Shown here in pieces: positions 36,089 through 44,678 of a stretch of DNA of 64,000 bases. Numbering within the stretch: position 1 is the first letter of the stretch; the number at the start of each line of letters is the position of its first letter. This DNA comes from an uncultured Verrucomicrobiales bacterium (GTDB lineage: Bacteria; Verrucomicrobiota; Verrucomicrobiia; Verrucomicrobiales; DEV007), in assembly GCA_937891465.1 (NCBI GenBank), contig CALAHF010000104.1, positions 1-64,000 of the forward strand, written 5' to 3'. The position numbers were made by a program, and so were the translations under genes. The notes under the pieces were generated by a model, which had not been told where the DNA came from, ran no database searches, and worked only from the letters and a program-made list of their open reading frames with translations.

Positions 36089-36219
36089 GTAATTTTTAAA
36101 AATTCTCAAAAATAATACGCAAAAAGTGAAGTTTTTTTAAAAAAGATAGTTGCGACTCATAAATAGTTGGGTAACTTTAACCATCAACCAATGCCGGTTG
36201 TCATGGAGCCAATCAATTA

Positions 36220-36894
36220 ATGAATCCCCTGTCATCTCTTCCCACAACTATTGCTGCGATTGCGATTGCCGCTTCAGGTTTTTCGCTTTCGACAGCGCAT
36301 GGACAGGATTGGGGATATAATGAAGACGGGGCAGGCGCCGAGAGCAGTTCTCGCAGATTATTTAAAAACAAATCCATTTTTGCATACGACTATCTGGATC
36401 TTGGCTATTTCAATTACGATTTTGATGATGCCGGCGTTGATTCGGCTACTGGATTTGGCGGCGAGCTTTCGCTCCCTATTACCTCGACGCTCTTTGCGAA
36501 AGCATCTCTAAGCTACGCCACACCAGAGACATCTGATGGTGAAGACCTCGACTACCTCGCTTGGAAGTTGGGTGGCGGAATCGGTATTCCCCTGAAATCG
36601 AACCTCGATCTGGTGATTGAAGGCGGATTGGCGCGGGAAAAATTTGCATCAGGAATCCTCGATAATCCCATCGACGGACATGGACTTTACGTGGCACCGA
36701 GTCTTCGACTCATGCTCGGAGATCTCTTTGAGATCGATGGGGGCGTCACAATCACAAACATAGACAATAACACCAACTTCGGCCTGGATCTGAAGGCGCT
36801 CATGCACATAACTCCACGGTTAAGTGCATTCGGCAGCGCCTATTATTCCAACGAGGTGAGTCAGTACGGATTAGGACTTCGGTTGAGTTTTTAG
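36220..36894 (+). CDS. Small outer-membrane beta-barrel protein
   Basis: 224 residues with a signal peptide (TIAAIAIAASGFSLSTAHGQ). The mature protein shows alternating hydrophobic/polar strands with Gly and aromatic girdle residues (FAYDYLDLGYFNYDFDDAGV, SLPITSTLFAKASLSYAT, FGLDLKALMHITPRLSAFGS) and ends in GLGLRLSF with C-terminal Phe, the usual barrel-insertion signal. This fits an 8-10-stranded OmpA/OmpW-like barrel. Specific family unknown. It is followed by the two 69-base repeats. Confidence 0.72.
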   Translation: MNPLSSLPTTIAAIAIAASGFSLSTAHGQDWGYNEDGAGAESSSRRLFKNKSIFAYDYLDLGYFNYDFDDAGVDSATGFGGELSLPITSTLFAKASLSYATPETSDGEDLDYLAWKLGGGIGIPLKSNLDLVIEGGLAREKFASGILDNPIDGHGLYVAPSLRLMLGDLFEIDGGVTITNIDNNTNFGLDLKALMHITPRLSAFGSAYYSNEVSQYGLGLRLSF

Positions 36895-36911
36895 AGAAAT
36901 TCTAAGTTCAC

Positions 36912-36980
36912 AATCGCAAGCCCTGAGTTGAGGGGTAGCCGCAGTTCGGGTTATTGGCAGGTGCCCGGACTGCGGCTCGT
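36912..36980 (+). repeat. 69-base palindromic repeat, copy 1
   Basis: Starts AATCGCAAGCCCTGAGTTG and contains the hairpin AGCCGCAGTTCGGG / CCCGGACTGCGGCT (13-base loop). The right flank forms a second palindrome, GGCTCGTTTCTT with AAGAAACGAGCC, up to 37004. About 90% identical by eye to the copy at 37056. Confidence 0.85.
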
Positions 36981-37055
36981 TTCTTCTGAGAAAAGAAACG
37001 AGCCCAATCACTTTTGACATGAGTAGTCAGTAAAAATTAGGACCTCGATAAGATT

Positions 37056-37124
37056 AATCGAAAGTCCTGAGTTGAGGGGTAGCTGCAGTTCGGGTCATTG
37101 GCAGGTGCCCGAACTGCGGCTCGT
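37056..37124 (+). repeat. 69-base palindromic repeat, copy 2
   Basis: Starts AATCGAAAGTCCTGAGTTG with hairpin AGCTGCAGTTCGGG / CCCGAACTGCGGCT and the same loop (CATTGGCAGGTG). Direct repeat of copy 1, with start points 144 bases apart. Both lie between convergent genes; they may be bidirectional terminators or a mobile palindrome. No T-run is attached to the main stem. Confidence 0.85.
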
Positions 37125-37181
37125 CTCCCTTCTTTCGCGACGTAAAATCCACACGGAAGAATGCTGACTTGAAAGATAAAA

Positions 37182-37496
37182 TCAGGGATTTGTCTGGGAA
37201 GTGGACTCCGTAGCTGTTTTTTCGCTGGCGAACATGATTTTGGTCCCCAGCCATGACCCGACAATGAGCGGTGATGTAATAATGGCTCCGAGAAACAAGA
37301 CAATTGGAATCCAGGGGATCAAATTATCGACATCGCCGAAAACGAGCTCCCCTAGAAACGCTCCGCTAATCAGTAAAATCACCGAGCCTAAAAATCCGGC
37401 GAGGGTTTTAGCGGTTTCCGTTTTAAAAATCAAACGAGCAACCACAAACGCAATCAGGCTGAGAATCACACCTAGTACCACAATCTGGGCGACCAA
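37182..37496 (-). CDS. Small membrane protein, N-terminus possibly frameshifted
   Basis: 104 residues from a TTG start, with three membrane segments (VVLGVILSLIAFVVARLIF, LGSVILLISGAFLGELVF, IPIVLFLGAIITSPLIVGSW) and a polar Ser/Thr-rich tail. Protein-like sequence continues upstream in the same frame without a good start (ENFTRLAHRGGWSPVTIGIL), back to about 37604. Just beyond, an ATGATG at 37624-37619 opens a short frame MMKTIEKLPK offset from it. A single base shift in the A-rich run near 37600 would join them into a protein of about 145 residues. Whether this is a mutation or sequence error cannot be told. Family unknown. Confidence 0.55.
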   Translation of the reverse strand: MVAQIVVLGVILSLIAFVVARLIFKTETAKTLAGFLGSVILLISGAFLGELVFGDVDNLIPWIPIVLFLGAIITSPLIVGSWLGTKIMFASEKTATESTSQTNP

Positions 37497-37771
37497 TGAA
37501 AAATCGGGGCCTCTAGGATTGAAGGAAATCAGAATCCCGATAGTGACGGGGCTCCAACCGCCACGGTGAGCGAGCCGAGTAAAATTCTCCTGTGTTTTGG
37601 TAATTTTTCAATCGTCTTCATCATGGCTTGGGTCAGCTTTGTGGGCTGTATGCTCTAATACGATTGAAAATTTCCTCCATTGAAAGTTGGAGCGGCAACA
37701 TTGATTCGATCGATGTTTGATTCGATGAATGAAATCCTTTCTGCTCTGAATTAGAAGCGACAAGCTCGCTT

Positions 37772-38122
37772 TCACTCCTCCGCTGGAACATCCGCGGCCG
37801 CATCATCCGTCCACACCGTTCCGTCATGGAATTTATTTGGAATTCTCGCCAGCGTTTGCGCGAAGAAATAGTAAAACGCCCAGCAAGCCGCCACCGCAAT
37901 CGCGAGGTGAACCACCGGCATCAGGGGCAGAGAAAACCGGCTTCTCTTTACCTCCGGCTTCACCTTTTCTTCAGAGAGGCAGCGCGCGCAGGTTAGTTTT
38001 CCATGGTGCTCGGTGATGCACTCACCGCAATAAAAAGTCCGACACTTCGGGCAGCGAGCCGTCGCGGCTCGATCTGCGTGGATCAAGCAAGTGGTTTGAG
38101 AAAGTGGAGTTGCCGCTGCCAT
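37772..38122 (-). CDS. B-box-type zinc-finger membrane protein
   Basis: 116 residues. The N-terminal half is a zinc-binding B-box-like module with C-x2-H, C-x2-C, C-x2-C-x3-HH and C-x2-C spacings (CLIHADRAATARCPKCRTFY, CGECITEHHGKLTCARC). A basic linker, one membrane helix (about 68-90, VVHLAIAVAACWAFYYFFA) and a short acidic tail follow. Such proteins are common in PVC bacteria next to membrane proteins. The upstream gene in the same direction ends 12 bases before its start, so they form a two-gene operon. About 275 bases between this gene and the next downstream contain no convincing further gene. Confidence 0.75.
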   Translation of the reverse strand: MAAATPLSQTTCLIHADRAATARCPKCRTFYCGECITEHHGKLTCARCLSEEKVKPEVKRSRFSLPLMPVVHLAIAVAACWAFYYFFAQTLARIPNKFHDGTVWTDDAAADVPAEE

Positions 38123-38134
38123 GTCAGTTCAAAA

Positions 38135-39130
38135 TCACGAATTCTCGGTCGAATGTTTTTTGAAGCGACTTGCGATGATCAGCCCAATCAATCCCGCGAT
38201 TGCCATAACTCCGCCTGCGATTACAAAAATCAGATAGAAAGCCAGGTTTCCTGTTGATGGGAGAGAGGCAAAAGCTTCGAACGGTCCGGCCGCGCTAATT
38301 GTGAAAGAAGGAACATCTAAAGCGACCACTGAGTAATACACTAACGCCGTTCCTGAAACTGAAAATAAAGTTCCCAACAACACCCACAGGCTCCCACGAA
38401 CGCCTTCGGGGCAGGGTTTTCTGACCGAAGTGATCACTCCGCCCATCACCAAAAGTATTGCCGCCAAAATGGTGGTGAAAAGCGCGCCGACCAAGACCAC
38501 GTTTTCCATGTGTACCGCCGCAACCAAAAGAAGCCCGGCAACAAGCGATACGATGAATCCAAACATCGCGGTTTTTGGAACGATCTGAGGAAGGGGGCCG
38601 GAAACCGTGGCCGGCGGACTGTTTTCCGCATCCAACTTCACGGAAGCCTGTTGCTCTTGAATCCGTCCTTCCAAAACATCGAGCACCTGTTTCGCTTTAT
38701 AAATTCGCGAGAGCGGTCCAATACGCTCTTTTTTTAAAGCCGTCTGTAATTCGCAAACGCAACGCGGGCCCAACACAAAATTACGAACCAGCATGATCAA
38801 ACATATTAGTCCCAACGGAAGCGGCAATGCCAACGTCCAAATGAGACCGAAGTTAGAATCCGGATCTCTACCCGCCAAAATGGCAAACGTGGTCAATCCA
38901 AAGATCACCAACCCAAGTAAAAGCAGCGCTCCGTAGCCCCACATCCCTGCAGTTCGAACCGTCGCAATCGATTGAATATCCTGATAGCGAAACCGCCTAT
39001 ATTCCTCCCGAAACGGCACGAACAGCCCCGAACCTTTGATGTAAAGCAGGTGATCTGTCCCGAGCCAGAGGCTGGACATTCCGAGAAATCCCTTCCCGAT
39101 TCTTGTGTATTCGTCGAACTCAGTTTTCAA
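38135..39130 (-). CDS. Polytopic membrane protein
   Basis: 331 residues. The N-terminal 55 residues look like a small PH-type beta domain (SSLWLGTDHLLYIKGSGLFV, FRYQDIQSIATVRT). Two membrane helices follow (about 60-115), then a soluble helix-rich stretch with a Cys-containing LGPRCVCELQTALKKERIGP, and four further membrane helices ending AIAGLIGLIIASRFKKHSTE. No family recognised. It is first gene of a pair with the B-box protein downstream. Confidence 0.68.
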   Translation of the reverse strand: MKTEFDEYTRIGKGFLGMSSLWLGTDHLLYIKGSGLFVPFREEYRRFRYQDIQSIATVRTAGMWGYGALLLLGLVIFGLTTFAILAGRDPDSNFGLIWTLALPLPLGLICLIMLVRNFVLGPRCVCELQTALKKERIGPLSRIYKAKQVLDVLEGRIQEQQASVKLDAENSPPATVSGPLPQIVPKTAMFGFIVSLVAGLLLVAAVHMENVVLVGALFTTILAAILLVMGGVITSVRKPCPEGVRGSLWVLLGTLFSVSGTALVYYSVVALDVPSFTISAAGPFEAFASLPSTGNLAFYLIFVIAGGVMAIAGLIGLIIASRFKKHSTENS

Positions 39131-39452
39131 ATCTCAATTTCCTTCTGCCTGAAAATACAGAGTCCGACTAAAAACGCGATGATCTTTTTCTAAGAATTAC
39201 GATCCACCAGAAGCATATCTCTGAATCAACTCGGGTGGATCGAGCCCAGTTCAGCTTGCCGGGCGAAGGGCCGGAGCTAAGCGGCCCCTTTGAAACGAAT
39301 CAACAGGGTCTGTTCAACGAACGAACAGGGTTCGATCGAAACGGCTTTTCGATCAGATAGGTTTGGTTCGATAAACCAACCTTATCCCTGTTGAATGGTG
39401 AAGATGTGATTTACGAAGCGGCATCATTCCTGCATCATCCAATGGAACCATC
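39131..39452. other. 322-base gene-free stretch with palindromes
   Basis: No coding region. It holds a 9-bp perfect inverted repeat CGATCCACC / GGTGGATCG at 39200-39242 (25-base loop) and the palindrome cluster at 39296-39399. It separates divergent genes, so promoters for both must lie here, but none is clear. Confidence 0.7.
39296..39399 (+). repeat. Intergenic palindrome family, copy 7 (two units)
   Basis: Unit one: CGAATCAACAGGGT, loop GTTCAACGAACG, then AACAGGGTTCGATCG (arm in inverted order). Unit two: CGATCAGATAGG, core GGTTCGATAAACC, arm ATCCCTGTTGAATGG. It ends 53 bases before the start of the PVC-type cytochrome gene. Confidence 0.72.
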
Positions 39453-42400
39453 ATGAAGCATTACCACCTCTCTATCTTTTCTCTGTTACTCGCGTTTGGG
39501 GCACCACCCGTTTTTGGCCAGCAAGGAAAAGTCCATATTCCTCGCCGGCAATCAGCTCCTCCAGGGCCTCCCCTGTCTGCGGAAGAGGCTGCGAAAAAGT
39601 TTACGGTTCCTGAAGGCTTTGCCGTTCAGGTCGTCGCCGCAGAACCGGATGTGGTGAATCCCGTCGCGATGGCGATTGATGAGAAAGGCCGCTTCTGGGT
39701 GACGGAGAGTTTTAGCTATCCTAAAAAAGACACGGGAGCGGGCCTGGACCGGATCAAGGTTCTCGAAGACACGGATGGAGACGGCGTGGTTGATAAAACA
39801 ACAATTTTTGCCGAAGGCCTGAATATTCCGTCGGGAATCGCAGTCGGTTACGGCGGTGTGTGGGTGTGCAATTCGCCGGATCTTCTTTTCCTGCAAGACA
39901 CCGACGGCGACCTGAAAGCAGACACCCAGAAAGTGATCGCAACTGGATTTGGCCGGACGGATACTCACGAGCTTCCCAACGCGTTGACGTGGGGACCGGA
40001 CGGCTGGCTGTATGGCCTGAACGGCGTTTTTAATTACTCAAATGTGACGCATCGCGGCAAAACAATCCCGTTCACCTGTGCAGTTTTTCGGGTGAATCCG
40101 CGTGCGGAAACGGAAGGCGAATGGGCGGGGACCCACGATTTTGAACTGTTCGCTGAGGGAACTTCAAACCCGTGGGGAATCGCATTTGATGAAAATGGTG
40201 AGCTGTTTCTGAGCGCCTGCGTGATCGATCATCTCTGGCACATCAGCGAAAGCGGCTACTACCATCGCCAGGGCGGACCGTATCCGCCGCACACCTGGAA
40301 GCTGGAATCGATCGTGAAACACAAACATCAGATGGCAGCCTATTGCGGCATCACATGGTTCGATTCGCCGACCTATCCCGAAGAATACAGCGGCCATCTT
40401 TACATGGGAAATATTCACGGTGGCTGCGTGAATGTCGATTCGCTGGAGCGGAGCGGTTCGAGTTATTTCGGAAAACCGCGACCGGATTTCATGACGGCAA
40501 ATGATGTCTGGCATATGCCGGTGGCTCAAGAAGTCGGGCCGGACGGCTGTCTCTATGTGCTGGATTGGTACGATCGCTACCATTGTTATCAGGACGCAAA
40601 CGCAGATCCCGAAGGCGTCGATCGCGGGCGGGGACGGCTTTATCGGGTGACCTACGGCGAAAATCCGCGAGCTGCCGGAATATTCGATTTGGCGATGGCC
40701 GGTGATGAATCCCTTGTCGAGATGCTGGAAGACCCGAACATATTTTTCCGAAACACAGCCCAGCGGTTGTTGCAAGAGGCCGGCAAAAGCGATCAGGAAT
40801 TCACCCTTCGTGAAATCGTCGAAGACAAAACCGCTCCGAAAAAAACGCGGCTTCACGCGCTTTGGTCGTTGATGGGTAATGGCGAACCGCTCGATCCATT
40901 TTTCCACCGGATGCTGCTTTACGAAACCGAGCCGCAACTTCGCGCCTGGGGCGTTCGGGCGGCGGGGAATCAGGATAAGGTTTCGAAGGAAATCCGGAAT
41001 CGGATTGCCGAAATGACGCGTGATGAATCACCTGACGTGGTGCGGCAAGTGGTGATTGCCGCGAGAAAAATAGAGGGCTTGAAGAGTGAATCCATTTTAG
41101 CCGATGCCCTCGCCAATTGCCTCGACGACGAAACCATTCCTCATCTGGTTTGGCAAAACCTAAAAGTTGACGGCATCACTTCCCCCGATGTGTTGATGTC
41201 GCGTTTTCAGAAAGAAACCAATCCCGACAGTTCCCCGGGAATTACGAAGATGGCTTCTCAGTTGGGCGCTTTTTGGTTGGGTGGTGAGAAGCCCGATTTG
41301 TTTGCAGCTTCAGAACTTCTGACGATGCTGATCGCAGCGGAAGACACCGATGGAGCCAACGCATTGCTCCGCGAAATGGGCGGTAAAATTCGAACGGGCG
41401 AAATCGATAAAGCTCAGCTAGTCGATCTGCGGGGCATTCTTCAACCAGCGCTGGATCCGCTTCTCGAACCGGGCAATCCGCTCCAATACAGTGCATCGCT
41501 GGTTGCAATTGGATGGAGAAATCCAGCGGCCTACGAATTCATCGAAAGCGCGCTCCAGAATCCCAAGTGGGGTTGGCATGGCAGAATTCATTCCATGGAA
41601 GCATTCATCGCAATTGGAGAATCTGAGACCGTGACCGCGGAAGCGAAAAAAATTATGGGAAATGGCAAAGCCAATTCGGAATTCAAACGAGGCGTGCTTT
41701 CGACTCTCGGAAAACTGGGCGATCCCTCCGTTGCGGACGTCGTTCTTGAGACACTTGGAAATCAGTCTCCGGCTTTGCGTCGCGATGCCATCGAATTGCT
41801 CGCAAGTCGCCCCGACTGGGCTGCCAAACTTGTGACTGCGGTGAAGAACGGAACGGTTAAAAAGGCGGAAATCAATCCGCTTCAAGCCACCAAACTGGGG
41901 TCGGCCAATCCGAAGTTGAAGCCAGCGATCAAGGAAATCTGGGGAGCCATTCGAACTGAACGAAATCCGCAGCGTGAAAAAGTCATCGCAAAAACCAAAA
42001 TGCTGGTGAAAAGCAAGACGGGCGATTGGAAAAACGGGCAGCAAGTTTTCGCACGCGCTTGTGCGGCCTGCCACAAAATGCATGGGAAAGGCAATTTGAT
42101 CGGACCGGACATCACCACCAGCGGTCGCGGAACGTTGGACCAGCTGCTTTCGAACGTCCTCGACCCAAACCTTGTGATAGGCGAAGATTATCAGGCACGG
42201 ATCGTAAAAACTAAAGACGGACGATCCATCATGGGGCTTCCAGTGGAAGACAACGCTCAGCGAGTGATCATCCGGCCTCCGACCGGAAAGGACGACACCA
42301 TTCCGCGAAACCAAATCGACTCGATCGAAGTGCTGCCGATTTCACTGATGCCCGAAGGTCTCGAAAACACGATGACCGAGCAGGAGCTCGTCGATCTGAT

Positions 42401-42473
42401 CAATTTTCTAGCGCACGACAAACATCCGTCGAATCCCGAAGCTGCAGTGCTTTCGGGAGTGAAGCTGAAGTGA
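39453..42473 (+). CDS. PVC-type membrane-bound dehydrogenase-like cytochrome c protein
   Basis: 1006 residues with a signal peptide (HYHLSIFSLLLAFGAPPVFG). Residues about 45-410 form a dehydrogenase-like beta-propeller (PVAMAIDEKGRFWVTESFSY, GVWVCNSPDLLFLQDTDGD, GWLYGLNGVFNYSN). A HEAT-like helical repeat region follows (about 420-830). The C-terminal domain is a PVC haem-binding cytochrome c with CAACH at 870-874, then GPDITTSGRGTLDQLLSNVL. This architecture is almost confined to Planctomycetes and Verrucomicrobia and is thought to oxidise sugars or related compounds in the periplasm. The stop is two bases from the stop of the convergent Mrp operon. Confidence 0.92.
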   Translation: MKHYHLSIFSLLLAFGAPPVFGQQGKVHIPRRQSAPPGPPLSAEEAAKKFTVPEGFAVQVVAAEPDVVNPVAMAIDEKGRFWVTESFSYPKKDTGAGLDRIKVLEDTDGDGVVDKTTIFAEGLNIPSGIAVGYGGVWVCNSPDLLFLQDTDGDLKADTQKVIATGFGRTDTHELPNALTWGPDGWLYGLNGVFNYSNVTHRGKTIPFTCAVFRVNPRAETEGEWAGTHDFELFAEGTSNPWGIAFDENGELFLSACVIDHLWHISESGYYHRQGGPYPPHTWKLESIVKHKHQMAAYCGITWFDSPTYPEEYSGHLYMGNIHGGCVNVDSLERSGSSYFGKPRPDFMTANDVWHMPVAQEVGPDGCLYVLDWYDRYHCYQDANADPEGVDRGRGRLYRVTYGENPRAAGIFDLAMAGDESLVEMLEDPNIFFRNTAQRLLQEAGKSDQEFTLREIVEDKTAPKKTRLHALWSLMGNGEPLDPFFHRMLLYETEPQLRAWGVRAAGNQDKVSKEIRNRIAEMTRDESPDVVRQVVIAARKIEGLKSESILADALANCLDDETIPHLVWQNLKVDGITSPDVLMSRFQKETNPDSSPGITKMASQLGAFWLGGEKPDLFAASELLTMLIAAEDTDGANALLREMGGKIRTGEIDKAQLVDLRGILQPALDPLLEPGNPLQYSASLVAIGWRNPAAYEFIESALQNPKWGWHGRIHSMEAFIAIGESETVTAEAKKIMGNGKANSEFKRGVLSTLGKLGDPSVADVVLETLGNQSPALRRDAIELLASRPDWAAKLVTAVKNGTVKKAEINPLQATKLGSANPKLKPAIKEIWGAIRTERNPQREKVIAKTKMLVKSKTGDWKNGQQVFARACAACHKMHGKGNLIGPDITTSGRGTLDQLLSNVLDPNLVIGEDYQARIVKTKDGRSIMGLPVEDNAQRVIIRPPTGKDDTIPRNQIDSIEVLPISLMPEGLENTMTEQELVDLINFLAHDKHPSNPEAAVLSGVKLK

Positions 42474-42475
42474 GC

Positions 42476-44341
42476 TTACCTTGCAAACCAGCTGAAAACA
42501 TACAGAACGCCCAGCAAGACAACCCCGAGGATCGCGGTGATGCCAATCGGGAAGGCTCCGCGCCGACCGCGCTCAAAAAGCTGGTCGCGACGTTTCTCGC
42601 GTTCAGCTGAATTCAGCCCTTGCGCCAACCAAACCGGTGTTACGAGCCAGCTGAGAATTCTTGAAGGTGCGGTGGTGAAGAAACTGCTGAGTCGTGGAAT
42701 GAAGCCGTCGACAACACCCTTTCGAGTCGCTGCGTTCACACTGTTGAGCGATTTATCGGTCGCTTTGTAAAACAGCTGGCCGCCCTTGCGGTAGAGCCAG
42801 TCGAAATCGAGCGAGATCGTCGAGGTCCGTTTCAACATTGGCAGGAAGAGAAAGAATACCAGCGCCGAGAGCATCAGTAGCTGCATCTGAGTGATGACGT
42901 GGCCTGCCGTGTAGGCGTTGTAATTCACCCCGTACGGTAAAATATCATAGAGCGGCTGCGGATTTACACCGAGGTAAATGCAGAGGAATGACAAAATTGC
43001 CATCGCCGTGAGCATGGTCCCTGGAGCCTCTTTCGGACGCAATCCCCGGTCTTTATTAAAGAAAACAAAGTAAGGAAATTTGATCCCGGCGTGAAGGAAT
43101 ACGCCGGCTGAGGCAGCTTCGAGAATCAACCACGCCCACCAGAGCGATGCGTGACCGTGCGCCGCTTCGTGCTCGGCTGCGTGAATGATAATTGTTTTCG
43201 AGGTGAATCCGCTGGTTCCCGGCACCGCAGAAATCGCGAGGGCACCAATCGTTCCAAAAATCAGCGTCAGCGGCATGGTTTTATAAAGCCCGCCGAGCTC
43301 GGTGCATTTGCTTTTGCCGACGCGATACAACACGGCACCAGCAGCCATCCAGAGAAGCGATTTGTAAATGATGTGGCAGAACGCGTGCGCCGTCGCTCCG
43401 CTGATGGCATCGTGCGTTCCAATACCCGCCGCACAAACCATGAATCCCACTTGGTTGATAATCGAGTATGCGAGAATCCGCCGCATATCGTTTTCCAACA
43501 GCGCATAGATAATCCCGTAGACGGACATGATGCAGCCGATCCAAATGAGAGGTTCCCAACCGGCGTAACCCTGCAGCAACGTGTAGACGGCTGTTTTCGT
43601 TGTGTAGGCACTGAGAATGAGACCGCCCGTGACACTTGCTTCGGGATACGAATCAGGGAGCCACGCTGCCAGCGGAGGAACTGCCGCATTAACCAGAATT
43701 CCAAGCAGAATCAACCAGGTTCCGGCGCTTTGTTCGGTGGCAAAATCGAATCCATCAAACTGAATCGAGCCACGCGACTGAATCGTCAGGACAATGCCCG
43801 CAAGGAGGAGCAGTCCGCCAAGCAGGTGAATCATGATGTAACGGTAAGCTGATCGTTTCGCCTTTTCCGTATTTCGCGCCAAAATCACGAAGGTTGAACT
43901 GACCGCCATCAGCTCCCAAAAAACATAGAGTGTGAGAAGATCTCCGGCAAACGCAACGCCGAGTGCACTGCCAATGTAAATCAATGCCGCGACGTGCTGC
44001 GTGCTCTTCTTCACATAAAACGCGAAGATGAAAGCGATCACCGCATTGAGACAGAAGATGTAACCGAACGCCTTGGCCAGCTTGTAGCCTGCTTCGGGAT
44101 TCTCCGCGCCGGGTGATTCTGTCCGGAGCAGTTCGAGCGGCTCGCCATTGGTGAGCCACGAAAAGACATCAAGGTTCCACTTGGTGTTGCCGTCGAGTTG
44201 CAAATAATACACATTCACAAATGCTAACGCGGGCAAAGCGATCACGTAGAAACTGCGAATCTTCTTCGGCAGAAACGGAACTAAAATTGCCCCGAGAATG
44301 AGGACAAAGGCCGGGGGGAAATCAGAGAACAACGTCGTCAT
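42476..44341 (-). CDS. Mrp-type antiporter subunit D-like protein (third, terminal)
   Basis: 621 residues, NuoL/MrpA/MrpD superfamily, about 15 membrane segments. The core proton-channel helices contain YVFWELMAVSSTFVILAR, IMIHLLGGLLLLAGIVL, LSAYTTKTAVYTLLQGYAGW and ATAHAFCHIIYKSLLWMAAG, so the key Glu, Lys and His positions are kept. A C-terminal extension of about 150 residues with basic segments ends in one more helix. It is last in the Mrp operon and its start overlaps the preceding small gene by 20 bases. It could be the MrpA-like subunit, but lacks the fused MbhD/MbhE part. Confidence 0.86.
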   Translation of the reverse strand: MTTLFSDFPPAFVLILGAILVPFLPKKIRSFYVIALPALAFVNVYYLQLDGNTKWNLDVFSWLTNGEPLELLRTESPGAENPEAGYKLAKAFGYIFCLNAVIAFIFAFYVKKSTQHVAALIYIGSALGVAFAGDLLTLYVFWELMAVSSTFVILARNTEKAKRSAYRYIMIHLLGGLLLLAGIVLTIQSRGSIQFDGFDFATEQSAGTWLILLGILVNAAVPPLAAWLPDSYPEASVTGGLILSAYTTKTAVYTLLQGYAGWEPLIWIGCIMSVYGIIYALLENDMRRILAYSIINQVGFMVCAAGIGTHDAISGATAHAFCHIIYKSLLWMAAGAVLYRVGKSKCTELGGLYKTMPLTLIFGTIGALAISAVPGTSGFTSKTIIIHAAEHEAAHGHASLWWAWLILEAASAGVFLHAGIKFPYFVFFNKDRGLRPKEAPGTMLTAMAILSFLCIYLGVNPQPLYDILPYGVNYNAYTAGHVITQMQLLMLSALVFFLFLPMLKRTSTISLDFDWLYRKGGQLFYKATDKSLNSVNAATRKGVVDGFIPRLSSFFTTAPSRILSWLVTPVWLAQGLNSAEREKRRDQLFERGRRGAFPIGITAILGVVLLGVLYVFSWFAR

Positions 44342-44660
44342 CGATATCCTCCGGTAAAGTTTCTTCCTCGGGCTCGCCGTAGTAATCTTCCTTTCGCTTC
44401 AGGAATATACCGAGCCCTTTCGCAGCTAAAATCATGAGGGTGCAGGCAACAAATCCAAGGACTGCGTAGAACCCGGGGATGTTGAATTTTCCAAAATCGA
44501 TTGGTGCCGTAGCGTGACGATCATGGCTGATCAACGCCGGGATTTCGACCAGAAAACTGATGATACAGGCCGCAATGAGTAGCCGCCACAGCAGTTTGCG
44601 CGACTTAGGTCGATCAAACCAGTCGAATTCGCGGGGGCTTTTGTCGTCTCCGTTTTCCAT
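44322..44660 (-). CDS. Small membrane protein in the Mrp operon
   Basis: 112 residues with two membrane segments (LLWRLLIAACIISFLVEIPA and FYAVLGFVACTLMILAAKGL), a charged N-terminus and an acidic C-terminus (EPEEETLPEDIDDD). No homologue recognised by eye. Its position between two antiporter-like subunits, 18 bases after one and overlapping the next by 20, suggests an accessory Mrp subunit. Confidence 0.75.
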   Translation of the reverse strand: MENGDDKSPREFDWFDRPKSRKLLWRLLIAACIISFLVEIPALISHDRHATAPIDFGKFNIPGFYAVLGFVACTLMILAAKGLGIFLKRKEDYYGEPEEETLPEDIDDDVVL

Positions 44661-44678
44661 ATCAAAAAATAAAATCCG

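Noticed and set aside
36091-36104. A/T palindrome AATTTTTAAAAATT after the gene at 35531 as a terminator
   Set aside because: No GC in the stem and the region is AT-rich throughout, so it may be chance.
37690-37735. ATTGATTCGATCGATG inverted repeats as another copy of the dispersed palindrome
   Set aside because: It shares only TTGATTCGA with the family; the ACCCTGTTGG arm is absent.
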